Below are positions 42,331-53,553 of a stretch of 64,000 nt of DNA, one piece after another (position 1 is the first letter of the stretch; every line of letters starts with the position of its first letter). The notes below the pieces were generated by a model. The model made no database searches, had not been told where the DNA came from, and saw only the letters and a list, made by a program, of their open reading frames with translations. The position numbers and the translations under genes are program-made. Origin of the DNA: Juglans regia (Eukaryota; Streptophyta; Magnoliopsida; Fagales; Juglandaceae); assembly GCF_001411555.2 (NCBI RefSeq), contig NC_049901.1, forward strand, positions 11,728,681 to 11,792,680. The letters run 5' to 3'.

Positions 42331-42592
42331 CTGTGGCGGAACCAAGAATTTGTTGTAGGGGCTGAGCAAAGCTAAAACTATAATAAAATATTTTTTATTA
42401 CATTTCTAAGTCAAAATAATCTATAATATCAAAATATTTTTGTAGAAGGAGCCAAGATAATTTTTTAGAGAGAGAATCAACACAATATGAGATTAATATA
42501 ATCCTATTAAATAAAAAAAATAATATATATTATTTTTTTTTTAAACTTTGGGGGGGCCATGGTCCCCCTGCCCCTTAATAGGTCCACCACTG
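42331..42592. mobile_element. 262-bp hAT-type MITE
   Basis: Flanked by GATTTAAC at 42323-42330 and 42593-42600, an 8-bp duplication as made by hAT transposases. Terminal inverted repeats CTGTGGCGGAACC and, from the right end, CAGTGGTGGACC agree at most positions. The interior is AT-rich with a GC-rich palindrome-like patch ('gggggccatggtccccc'). No coding capacity. Confidence 0.75.
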
Positions 42593-42739
42593 GATTTAAC
42601 ATTTCTAGTAAACGGAAAGGGAGGATTTAGATGTTTTAAAAATTCGAGAGTCTACTTTGATGTAATTATTAGTTTTAGAGGGACATTGTGAATTGAATGG
42701 AAGTTTAAAGGGCAAAGTGTAATTAACCCAAATAAATAA

Positions 42740-43230
42740 ATGTAGGGGTGAAATCTTAATTCTACACCCTCCTTGGAAGTATTTTCCTGAACTAACAAGT
42801 ATTATACAATTTCAACTTCACGCCATTATTGAAACCATAAGTTTGATCCACTTCAACTCTAGGTCGGTCACCAAACACATCAAATCCCCGATTGGCAAAC
42901 CGCATTTCACCAATTAGATCAAACCATACGAGTCATTTCCTTCATCTAAGGTTGGCTCACCAAAAGTATAGTTGCTGTGAAATGTGCATTAATAGATATT
43001 CCGTAAATTTCTTTAAAATCTCTATGCCGACTAAATCATCAATGCCAAGCTAATGACTTTTCATAGACACCAACCTGATCCAGTACCAGCAACCATAACG
43101 TCACATAGCCATAGATGTCAACAAGAAGAATATGAAAATTGAAAACTGAAAACTAACTCCTTCCAAGAATGCGCCCCAAAGTCTAAATTTTTATTTTACT
43201 CCCTTCCTAAATTCATGCTCAGTAACATAA
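42740..43230 (-). pseudogene. PEN2 copy D, intron scrap only
   Basis: Homologous to the intron of PEN2 copy B next to exon 1 (about 31340-31840) and to copy C (about 62480-62975): shared phrases include 'ctacaccctccttggaag', 'ttgatccacttcaactc' and 'catagccatagatgtc'. Neither exon is present. It ends in a hAT transposase fragment where exon 1 should lie, exactly as copy C does. Confidence 0.8.
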
Positions 43231-43232
43231 AT

Positions 43233-44335
43233 TAATTCTTGCAGTTCCAATATTTACAGTTGCCTCTTAGTCGGCTTTAGCACAGCAGGTCGAGTCCTTG
43301 ATCCTTTCTGCAGTAGCCTATTTTCACTTATGGTAGAACTCATTATTTGTATACAAAATTAGCTATGTTCTTCTTCTGTCCCGATTAACATTCGCAGTTT
43401 AAACGATGATATTGAGGAGTTTGAGGAATTTGATACAGGTATGTAGCATCTTTCACCTTTTCTTTTAATGTCTCTAAAGTGTATATCATATTTTGATTTG
43501 TTTAATTTATTATGCTTATTCATTTTTTTCCCTTTTGTGTAGAGCTCCTGGAAGACTTAGGAAATTCTTTAAGACCTACTTCTTTGGCAAGAGATGATTA
43601 AATTTAAGGTAGCTCACATTTTTACATCTTTCCTCAAGTTTTTTTTTCATTTAATGTAATTAATAACTTTTTATTGGAATTAACTGCTTGATTTATTTTC
43701 ATACAATTGCAAGATTTGTTGAATGAACTATTAGAGTTGGTGGCTTGGTGGCAATTGGCATGATTTATAGCTATTTGTTCTAGTTGTAAAGTTTCTTATT
43801 GGATGTTCTTGCGATTTAGACTTGTAATTTGGATTTGTAATTTGAACTTGTAATTTGTGGAACTTTTGGATAATTTAGACTTTTGGAATTTGGACTTGTA
43901 ATTTGTTGGACTTTTGGACTCGTAATTTAGACTTTTAGACTTATTTTATTTCATAACAGAATTTTCTTTTTGTTGCAGATTTTTTGTTTACAGTTTTGTA
44001 ACAGTTACATTTATTAAAGCGGATTTTTTTCAAAGCAGATTTCTTGTTCCAGTTTTTGTTTTATAGAAAAAAAAATTTTATATAGCAGATTTTTTTTATA
44101 AAGAACATTTTTGTAAATAGTAACAGATTTTTAATAAAACAAATTTCTATAAAGCAGTTTTTTTTTTTTTAATAAACCGATTTTTTTATAACAAATTTGC
44201 ATTTTATTAAAATTGGACTGGAAACTGGTACCGGTTTAGGTGGGTAATTAGTGCGAAATCAATTTTTGAAAATGCAAAATCAATACATACCAGTTCGGTC
44301 ATAAATTTTGTCCAAAATCAAGCCAAACCAAACCA
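43233..44335 (+). mobile_element. hAT element 3' half, copy D
   Basis: Plus-strand exon (about 43238-43439) encodes the end of the hAT dimerisation domain: PIFTVAS, SAFSTAGRVLDPFCSSL and NIRSLNDDIEEFEEFDT. Two TAG codons interrupt it. A GT-AG intron (43440-43541) is followed by ELLEDLGNSLRPTSLARDD and TAA. A long T-rich 3' region ends near 44335 in 'aaccagttacac', like the terminal inverted repeat of hAT elements. The transposase catalytic part is absent. Confidence 0.75.
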
Positions 44336-44344
44336 GTTACACTA

Positions 44345-46082
44345 CTAATTGTTTTGTTCAATACCACACCCGGCATTAATGAGGAAGAGAGATATAGGGT
44401 TATAGGAGAGATAGCGTTTGGGCTTGTTGATAGAGTTTAGGATGTCCAAAGTATAGGGGTAGGCACATTTTTATGTAAGAATAGAGATGAACAGTAGTGT
44501 TGTTGGTATGTAAAGCATATCATCCATATCACTTAAATGGTAATATTTGATTTATTTGATTCAAATTTTAAAATTTATCTTATAAATCAAATTATGTCAT
44601 GCAAATACTTTACTAAATACATTATCCATACTAACTTATAAATTTTTCGTATCTGAGTATATGGATTTCCTTGAGTCGGTTGAGATCATTCTTATCCTAA
44701 ATGTGCTATCCACACCAAATTTCCGATACCACCATTATTTGTACCTCTTCCCTTCACAGGCTAGTTCTTATCTGTTTGTTTTCAAACTGCTAGTTTCTCA
44801 GCTCATAGGGAAATGAATAATGAATACCATTTTCCTTCTTCATATAAATAAGGATAATGATATTCTTACACTTCCTTTACTATAGCTTTACTATCCAGTT
44901 ATTTATTTTTTTTCTTTTGTTATTTGAATTTTGATAAAAAAATCCCAGAACAAGACCTTCTTTTGTTATCTAGAAGAAAATATATCAATCAAACAATGTA
45001 ATCATGTACTTTAATTAAAAATTAATTTAATTATATATAATTTTCTTTAAATTATATGATTATGTAAGTTGATTGAATTTATATTTTTAAAATTATACAA
45101 AAATATTATATTTTGAGATTTTTTATCTAGATTGAACGATCAAAAGAAAAAAAGAAAAAAATAATAAAATAATAATAAAGAAAGTGTAAGAAATCGAAAA
45201 GTACCCAAGCCGGACTCATGATTTGGTAGAACCTAGATAATTATTGAAGCGAGAGACCTTATCACGATCAACTTACACCTAATCAGCATAAGTACCTACA
45301 CAACATATTTTTTAATATATTTCACAATATATATTGTAAAATAAGTATATTTTAATAAAATAATATTATTTTTACAAGTTAATTTTAAAAAATAACTTTT
45401 TTTTTTAAATATTATTATATAAAATATTATGAAAAATGACGTGTGTTTATCTTTTCATCCTGCATATACATGCACAGCAACAAACACCGTTTCTTTCGAC
45501 AATTTGCAATTGGCTTCTCCTCCAAAAAGGCCATTAAATGCTATCAATCTGGCAATTATTATCTTCAATGGGTGGCATGTGATTGGCCATCGCAAATGGA
45601 AGAATTAAATAAACTAAATATATGCTTTTGTGACGCATCTCTCGTGTTAATTCCTCTCGTCATCAGGTCCTGATCACTTTCTTCCTTATGTTCAACTATA
45701 TCATGTATACTGTATGTAACCTGGACCAAACTTCAATTTGCCATGCATCCTCGATCGGACTGCAGTCTTGGAGAAATTAATGCTTACTCCAATTCCTTGC
45801 AGCATCCCATCTGATGATCAACCTACCTACCTGCAGTCTGACCCGGTAAGCTTAGAAATAATATTTGAATAAAATTTTATAAATAATAATAAGATAATTT
45901 GAGGATATTTTATAAAATTTTAGAAACGTAAAGAAGTTTTTTTTTTTTAAAAATATTATAAAATTAAAATATTATTTTTTAAGATTATTTTTGTTTGATA
46001 TTTTAAAAAATTAAATTATTTTTTATTTTTTATTTAAAAATTTTAAAAAATTATAATGATTAGTAATTATTTTATTTAGTAC
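44345..46082. repeat. Tandem duplication, unit 1
   Basis: Unit of about 1.7 kb: a part with 'gggcttgttgatag', 'gggcacatttttatgtaag'-like sequence and 'ccacaccaaatttccgat' (44360-45240), then a RALF upstream copy with GTGACGC near 45629 and the 3' block 'atgtatactgtatgtaacc' (45712). It recurs from 46083. No coding gene; frames within it are not recognisable. Confidence 0.65.
45430..45700 (+). promoter_or_regulatory. RALF-type upstream region, promoter-only copy
   Basis: Nearly the same sequence as 50-250 of the window, including 'ctatcaatctggcaattatt', 'gtgattggccatcgcaaatg' and GTGACGCATCTC (about 45629). It is followed by 3'-flank sequence rather than a RALF coding region. The gene body has been deleted. 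Confidence 0.6.
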
Positions 46083-47205
46083 TGCATCCGGCATTGATGC
46101 TGAAGAGAGATAAAGGATTTTAGGAGAGATAGGGTTTGGGCTTGTTGATAGGGTTTAGGATGTCCAAAATATAGCGGTGGGCACATTTTTATGTAAGAAG
46201 AGAGATAAACAGGAGTGTCCTCGGTATATAAATTATATCACTCACATCATTTAAATGGTAAGATTTGATTTATTTGATTTAAATTTTAAAATTTATCTTA
46301 TAAATCAAATCTTGTCATGCAAACACTTTACTAAATGATACCAACTTATAAATTTTTCGTGTCTAAGATGAGTATATGAATTTCCTTGAGTCGGTTGAGT
46401 TCATTCTTGTCCTAAATGTGTTATCCACACCAAATTTCCGATTTCACCATTATTTGTACATCTTCCCTTCACATGCTAATTCTTATCTTTTTGTTTTCAA
46501 ACTATTAGTTTCTCAACTCATAGGGAAAGGATTAATGAATACCATTTTCCTTCTTCACATAAATAATGATAACGGTACCGTTGCACTTGCTTTACTACAC
46601 ATTCACTATCTAATTATTTATTTTTTTCTTTTGTTATTTGAATTTGGATTAAAATTTTCAGAACATGGTCTTCTTATATAATTTAGAAGAAAATAAATTC
46701 AATCAATCAACGTAATTATGTAATTTAATTAAAAATTAATTTTTTAAAAATTATTTGATTACATTAATTGATTGAATTTATTTATTTTTAAATTATACAA
46801 GAATGTTATGTTTTGAAATTTTTTTATCTAGATTGAACTATCAAAAGAATAAAAAAATAATTGTAAAGAAAGTGTAAGAAATCGAGACCAAGCCGAACTC
46901 ATGCTTTGGTATCAATCTGTCAAGGGTAGTGATAGCTATCCTATTCCTATCTATCTATTTCTACATTTAAGTTTTTTATATTTTTTTAAGTATTTTTTTT
47001 ATCCTATTTCTCTCGTCATTAGGTCCTCATGACTTTCTTCCTCGTGCTCAACTATATCATGTATACTGTATGTAACCTGGACCAAACTTCAACTTGTCAT
47101 GCATCCTCGATCTCAGACTGCAGTCTTGGAGAAATTAATGACTGCTCCAATTCCATGCATCCCATCTTACCTCCACCATAGCATATATATATATATATAT
47201 ATATA
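46083..47205. repeat. Tandem duplication, unit 2 (partial)
   Basis: Repeats 44345-45240 with small differences, then is shortened: the RALF upstream block is reduced to 'ctctcgtcattaggtcctc' (about 47010) before the 'atgtatactgtatgtaacc' block at about 47058. Ends in an (AT)n run at about 47182-47204. Confidence 0.6.
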
Positions 47206-47207
47206 GA

Positions 47208-47318
47208 GGATTTCATTGTGCTGACCAAAATTCTTAGAATTTAGACCCGAGATTGTTTTATGATTCTCGGCTCCTCCTGCCGTTATTATCCTTCCCTCCT
47301 TCATTATTATTTCTTTTC
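47208..47318. repeat. Flank module, left part, at MULE-2 insertion site
   Basis: The module ('ctgaccaaaattctta', 'tcctcctgccgttattatcc') runs to TTTCTTTTC, where MULE-2 inserts. It resumes at 55295 with the duplicated TTTCTTTTC followed by 'agtatgatcattcctacc'. Confidence 0.7.
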
Positions 47319-47345
47319 CAGAGGCGCTTCGATACGGTCGGGCTG

Positions 47346-48660
47346 CAATTCAGCCAAAAACAACCCTCCATTCATCTATTGCCACGTAAAAAAAAACACC
47401 TTAAGAAGATCGAATACACCCCACCACAGAGAAGCACTTGAGAAAAACACCCAATGCGTATGTGCTACAGTCCGATGCCTTCTCATTTGCACCGTCCACT
47501 GTCTTCTCTTTGCCTCTGCTCTGGTCGATGCCCTCAGTCTAACGCCGACGCAAGCATCTCAGTCTGACGCCGACGCCGACTCAACCATCTCAGTCCAACA
47601 CCGACGTTGACGTAGCTCAAATCGCACCATTCTCTTCCTTGATGTCCCTCCCTTCCTTTACATTTGCACAACCCCTCTCTTCCCCTCTCTCCCTCGTTGC
47701 CGCTATTTGCACCTCCCGAATCTCAGTCCCACGCCGACGCCAATGCAAGCAGTTCTCCACAGTGATTTTTCATGACTGATACTCAGGTATGATACCTGTT
47801 TGATTAAATGTCACAAATGGCTCTAAAGCATTTCACAAAGAGCTGTATTTGTCTGATATTGACTCTATTATTTGTGTAACTTAATCCATCGTATGGTCTT
47901 GTGATACCCAATTATAAAGAAAGTTTTAGGAAACATGAGTCACGTAGCAATCTATGCATATGTATGCAGCACATGATATATATTTGGAATGTTAGGCAAT
48001 GCTAAATTGGTTAAACCAGATTTTCTTATTCTTGTATTGCCTATATTGTTTAATTAGTGTTATGTTGCTCGTTTCTTGGTGTGTTGCTCTTTTTTTTTCT
48101 GATTTTGTTTAATCAGTGATCATTAAGTGAGGCTTTGCTTCATAAATTGGAAACCATACATTTGTATTGTATTTATTTTGGGAGATTTGTGGAGGGTCTC
48201 CACATAGGAAACACATCATGTTCTAACCACATCATGCTAGTTGTGACTGAGAAAAGGGGCACACCAAACATATGGTGTTGTCTTTATTTTTTGTTGTCTT
48301 TTTTTTTTTTTACTCAAGCATTGGTATGGTGTTGTATTTTTTTTTTTTTTTACTCAAACATGGTATGGTGTTTTTTTTACTCAAGCATGGTATGGTGTTG
48401 TATTTTTTTTTTTTTACTCAAGCATGGTATGGTGTTGTCTTTTTTTTTTTTTTAATCACAAGCATGGGTATGGTGTCGTCTTATTATTATTATTTTTTTT
48501 TACTCAAGCATTGGTCTTATCAATAGTACTAAAATTGTACAAAGTGGTTGTTTTGAATAACTATTGAATTTATAATTTGGTGGATTTGTATGAAAGAAAC
48601 AAATTTCTTGAGTTGATAGTGATGAAGTTGAGCATGAAAGTGTAGATGGACAATATGATA
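47346..48660. other. MULE-2 left non-coding region with minisatellite
   Basis: Contains a probable 5' leader and intron. At about 48267-48505 a unit built of 'tactcaagcatggtatggtgttg' (in two parts: 'tactcaagcat', 'ggtatggtgttg') plus a T-run repeats six or seven times. Poly-phenylalanine open frames here are by-products. Confidence 0.55.
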
Positions 48661-48677
48661 TCAATGTTGAAGATGGG

Positions 48678-51054
48678 ATGAATGTTGAAGATTATGTGAA
48701 TGTCGAAAATTATGTGAATGTTGAAGATTGTGTGAATGTCGAAGATGGGGTGAATGTTGAAGATGGAGTTAATGTTGAAGAACGAGTGAATGTGGAAGAT
48801 TCAAGTAGTGGTCCTTTGGAACCATTCATTGCCATGATATTTGACGATGTGGAAGACGCCCAATCGTTTTACAAGGCATATGTAAGACATAAAGGTTTTG
48901 CAATTCGGACTAATCATACTCGGCTGTTGAAAGATGATAAAAAACTTTGTGCAATAGATTATGTTTGCACAAGAGAAGGATTTCGACGGGTAACTCAGAA
49001 AGAAAAAGAACGAAAAGTTCCTGAACTTGCTGAGACAAGGATTGGATGTAAAACAATTATGGGAATAAAAAAAGATGGTGAAAAGTGGATAGTCAACAAA
49101 CTTGTGATTGGACATAATCACATTTTACTTACACCGAGGAGTACTAGTTTGCTCCGTAGAAATAGGAAAGTTACAAAAGTCCAAAAAAAACTGATTATGA
49201 CTTTGAATGACTCTGGTGTACCAACAAGAAAGATTATGTCAATGTTGAGTAAAGAATCAGGTGGTAACTTCAATGTTAGCTCTATTGGCAAGGATGTTGA
49301 AAATTACTTAGGAAACAAAAGGAGAAAAGTATTTGAAGAGAGAGATGCACAAATGTTATATTCTTACTTTCTTGAGCGACAACTCACAGAACCTGAGTTT
49401 GTGTACTTCATGCAAATTGATAAGGATGGATGTATTGGAAGTTGTTTTTGGGCTGATGCGCGGTCAAGGACTGCATATCAGTATTTTGGAGATGTTGTTA
49501 CATTTGATGCCACGTACCTGACCAATATTTATAAGATGTCGTTTGTGCCATTTTTCGGAGTTAACCATCATCATCATACCATAATGTTTGGTTGTGCCTT
49601 GTTAGTTAATGAAACAGCAGAATCATATACATAGTTATTGAGAACGTGGCAAGAGGCAATGCTTAGTAAAGCCCCTTCAGCTATAATTACCGACGATGAC
49701 AAGGCTATGGCAAAGGCCATAGCAGAGGTACTCTCGAATACAACTCATAGGTTGTGCTTGTGGCATATTTTACAAAAGTTTCCCGAACACTTGGCCCATG
49801 TATATTACAGATTTCCGGACTTTGGAAAAGATTTCCGTTATTGCATCCATGAGACAATTACAACTGATGAGTTCGAGCAAGAATAGACTTTTATATTAGT
49901 GAAGTATGAGTTAGGAGAAAATATTTGGCTGCAAAATCTTTACAGCCGACGAGATAAGTGGGTTCCGACTTAGTTGCGTTCACCATTTTGTGCCGGTATG
50001 TCAACAACTCAAAGAAGTGAAAGCATGAACAAATTTTTCAAAGATTATGTTCGTTCAAGCACTATGGTTAATGACTTTGTGTATCAGTATGAAAAAACTA
50101 TCGTTACTTTAAAGAAAAAGAGAAGTATGTGCGGACAAAATCTACGCGAGCGATATTGAAGACACCTCTTAAAATTGAAGAGGAAGCGGCAATGGTTTAT
50201 ACAAGAAAGTCATTCATTATCTTCCAAGATGAGTTGTTCAATAGTCTACGGTACGAAGCAACAAAATTGTCCAAAGAGGGAGAAAGCAAGACATATGGAG
50301 TGGCAGTTTGTTGTAAAGAAACACCACTTTACGATGTCACATTGAAAAATGGTGACGAACATGCAACATGTACATGTCATATGTGGGAGTTCATGAGGCT
50401 TCTTTGTAGGCATATCTTGTGTGTTTTTGGCAAGAAAGCGAAGTTAGATAGATTGTCACATCATTATGTTTTAGATAAATGGACTATTAATGTTAAGACT
50501 CAACCCATTCCTGACATACTATTAATTGAAGGGCAAGTTCGGCAAGGACAGGATGATCCTACGATGAGAAAAAGCAAGTTAATGATACAACTTTATGACA
50601 TTGTTGAACTTGGGTTGCAGTCAAGTAGAAAACACAATCACCTATGTCTTGCATTGGAAAAGGTTCACAAAGAGTTACTTGCAATGGAAGATCATGTAAA
50701 AGTTTCACAAAGAGGGGAGTCAACCAATGACATTCAAATGGCAAAAAGTCAAGTTGTATCTAATTTTTCACAAACGGTCCAGGATCCTCCACGGGTGCCA
50801 ACAGAAGGATGGCCAAAATCTTTAAGATCGAAGAACTCAAAAGAAACACAAACAAAGAAAAGACGTTATAGTATTTGCAAGAATGAGGAACATGCTAAAA
50901 ACAATTGTCTTTCAGTGAGGTATAGTAGTTTTGTAGTTATTTGTATTTTATTGATTTTTAATTGAAGAAGTTAATAAATTTTGTGTTTTGTTGTTGTTTA
51001 TTTAGGGATATTGGGCCAACACCTGACAACATATCGATACATTTAGAATCATAG
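48678..51054 (+). pseudogene. FAR1-related/MULE transposase in MULE-2, lightly damaged
   Basis: Begins with a degenerate repeat (NVEDYVNVENYVNVEDCVNV), then a FAR1 DNA-binding domain (DVEDAQSFYKAYVRHKGFAI, RIGCKTIMGI, GHNHIL), the MULE transposase core (VTFDATYL, PFFGVNHHHH, SAIITDDDKAMAKAI, HRLCLWHIL, TTQRSESMNKFF), a SWIM zinc finger (CTCHMWEFMRLLCRHIL, about 50369-50419) and a C-terminal zinc knuckle (CKNEEHAKNNC). A GT-AG intron (50920-51005) leads to a last exon ending at 51054. Damage: TAG at 49632, 49884 and 49971 and one frameshift near 50120. FAR1-type proteins bind DNA and, in transposons, move the element. Nearly all motifs survive. Confidence 0.9.
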
Positions 51055-51059
51055 TCAAA

Positions 51060-51730
51060 ATTTCGAAATATCTTGTAAGGCACATTTATTTGTCTTTTGT
51101 TATGTTTAATTCAACCTATTTATCGGTTAATTTAATCCGTATTTATTTTTATGTGACAGGGAATGTGGCAGTTTGGCTTTCTTCACATAGTCATTTCTTC
51201 ACAAGTCTGCACAAATTATACTTCAATTTCTATACCAATCTGTTTTGTACAAGTTTAGCTAGAAGACATACTTTATATACCAATTTTCTAGTTGCATTTT
51301 CTTTTGGACAATGCATGTATCCATGAATTTGATCTTGGTTTATCTGTAATTTGATTAGTGTGAAGAATGGCAAAGTAAAGAATATCTTGGTACAATTTCT
51401 GGTTTGAATATCTTGATACAAACATCAGGTGCTGGGCAGAAGTATTGGAAATTATAAAAGGGAAGATTGGAAACATTGTTCAAAACTGACCATAATACAA
51501 CAACTAAGGAAATTTCAAATACATTCAAAACATGCGAGGATGTTCTCATTACATAAACCACATTGAGTACATTCAACTGATAAAAGTATTAAAAAAAGTA
51601 CACGTTACAAGAGCTACAAGAGCTGTAGTCAAGATACATTACCATTTTTTGGATACATAAAAAGTACACCACAAACTATTATTAAAAAAACCCATGTCAA
51701 GATTAACACTTTCAAGACTCCCTTGTACTT
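51060..51730. other. MULE-2 inter-ORF region
   Basis: Between the transposase and the convergent GRF ORF. No gene supported; frames here are short and unlike known proteins. Confidence 0.4.
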
Positions 51731-51733
51731 CTT

Positions 51734-52058
51734 CTACAACACTTTAAATTTCAATTCTTCGATGCATAACCGCCCATGAAGTACCCTGTCGTGCCTCCGT
51801 TCAGCGAAGTCCAACGTCATCTTACAGCAGCTGTTTTGCTCACTTTGAAGATCAATCCACTAAAAAAAGTCACATTGTGTATTCATCTTATAGTTTGGAC
51901 AATTGAAAAATCTTCTTCCAAAGCTATTTGATTTTCTAGAAATTCGTAGCTTCGCTTGACAACCACAATAGCAAAGTGGTCTCTCCAAACTAACTTTGTC
52001 TTCTCCTCTTACGGTCTAAGAACTTGACCTAGAATGAGAACCCGAATTCTTCACTTGC
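51734..52058 (-). pseudogene. GRF-type zinc-finger ORF in MULE-2
   Basis: Minus-strand frame encoding SGSHSRSSS, then LERPLCYCGCQAKLRIS, NSFGRRFFNCPNYK and TQCDFFxWIDLQSEQ, then a short C-terminal helix ending at TAG (51734-51736). The cysteine order CYCG ... NCPNY ... CDFF is the GRF zinc-finger pattern with all ligands present. Two internal TAG codons occur, one in the N-terminal serine tract and one in the finger (where glutamine or arginine is usual). There is no intron at the point where the MULE-1 copy has one, and no clear ATG. It faces the transposase tail to tail, as in MULE-1. Confidence 0.72.
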
Positions 52059-52059
52059 T

Positions 52060-52375
52060 ATCTTAATATTGAAGTAAAAAGAGCCCCCAAATCAGTATAT
52101 ATTAGACAGTAAATAAGCCATGCAATGATAACTGAGTAGCACATAAGCCATGCAATGCAATGCAACTATAAGGAAGACTAGTGCCAATGATAACTAAAGG
52201 CATACATATTCAGAGATTTCGGGTCTTCTATGGGCCCTAAAATGACAATTCTTAATGGTTCAAACCACACTACACAGACAAAAGAACCAATGTAAATCAA
52301 AGTCATACGGAAATGGAAATGAAGCGCACATGGTTATATTTAACATTAAAAAAATGTTTGTTCATGAAATGGAAA
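52060..52375. other. MULE-2 interior, no gene
   Basis: AT-rich sequence with a local 'gccatgcaatg' repeat near 52118-52155. Nothing else recognised. Confidence 0.4.
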
Positions 52376-52377
52376 CA

Positions 52378-52720
52378 GTAGGACCTCTACAAAAGGTTAG
52401 TGGGTTTTTGGGGGGGGGGGGGGGGGTTTGTTAGTGGGTTCTATAAAAGTTTATTATTACAAACTCTTGGTCTTTTAGATTGTTACCCAAGCTCTGAAGT
52501 TAACATTACTAACCAAATCCTAACAAGAGTTGTCAATGTGAAAAGTTGGCAACAGTAGGACCTCTGCAAACGGTTAGTGGGTTTGTGGGGGGGGGGGGGG
52601 GGGGGGTTCTATAAAAGTTTATTACTACAAACTCTTGGTCTTTCAGATTGTTACCCGAGCTCTGAAGTCAACATTACTAACCAAATCCTAACAAGAGTTG
52701 TCCACGTGAACTTTTCAATT
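52378..52720. repeat. Tandem duplication with two long poly-G tracts
   Basis: A unit of about 178 bp occurs twice (about 52378-52535 and 52556-52720), sharing 'aggacctct', 'ttctataaaagtttatta' and 'catttactaaccaaatccta'-like text. Each has a G-run at the same place: 17 G at 52410-52426 and 20 G at 52587-52606. Confidence 0.8.
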
Positions 52721-53550
52721 CTAAACAATAGAGACTATTGTTATAGCATTGTTATAACAAAATAATGAACACTAAATAAACTTCTCCAATGCTGGGACTA
52801 ACTAGATGTTAGCGGGCGTTAGGAAATGATACGAGAAAGCCTAAAAGGTCAAAACTTTAAGGTAGGGCACTTTCAATTTTTACAAAAAATTGTATATCAG
52901 AAATAAATCAATCAGCTTGCCCAATTGCTTCCTCAATTCTACAAGCTCGAATGGTGCCATGAGATTTCCACTGGGGTGCAAATATGCCAAGACAAACCAA
53001 ATCAGAAACCTCTTTTATTTTATACCAAATCACAAATATAGCTCAACAATAATTCACAAATATACCAATTCACCTAATCTGAAAGTCAGATTTAGAACTC
53101 CAATGCAATATAGTGGTGCTTTTTCTTCTTAGAAATTTTATCAAACAGGTAAAATGCACAAATTTCTGGTTTCTCGTTTGCCAATCAATTTCAATTTCAC
53201 TTTCTTAGACAGACAAATCAGGTGGTTCATTTCTTATAGCCACAATCAATTTCGTGCAGCCACAATCAATTTTATATAAAAATAAATTGAAAGGTGAAGG
53301 AGGTCAGGTTGAGCCTCAAGGGATTGCGAGGGGGATGAGAGGCGACGGAGGTCTGGTTGTGCTTCAAGGGGGTGCGAGGGGGCTGAGGGGCGACGCAAAC
53401 CGCTTCGGGTTAAGCTTCGAGGGGCTGAGACGCAACGAAGGTTGAGCTTTGACGGGTCGCGAGGGGGCTGTGACGCGTCTAAAAGGGCTTGGGTGCGACG
53501 CCAACGTTGTTTGGGTGGGCTTGGGTGCGATGCCGATGGGTGTTCTTCGG
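52720..53550. other. MULE-2 right region before the solo LTR
   Basis: AT-rich to about 53280, then a GC-rich stretch with repeated 'gggggntgngggncgac' phrases and 'gcttgggtgcgacgcc' repeats near 53490-53530. No supported gene. Confidence 0.4.
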
Positions 53551-53553
53551 TGC

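Noticed and set aside
48135..48526. Two plus-strand frames of 84-106 codons full of phenylalanine.
   Set aside because: Translation of the T-rich minisatellite upstream of the transposase.
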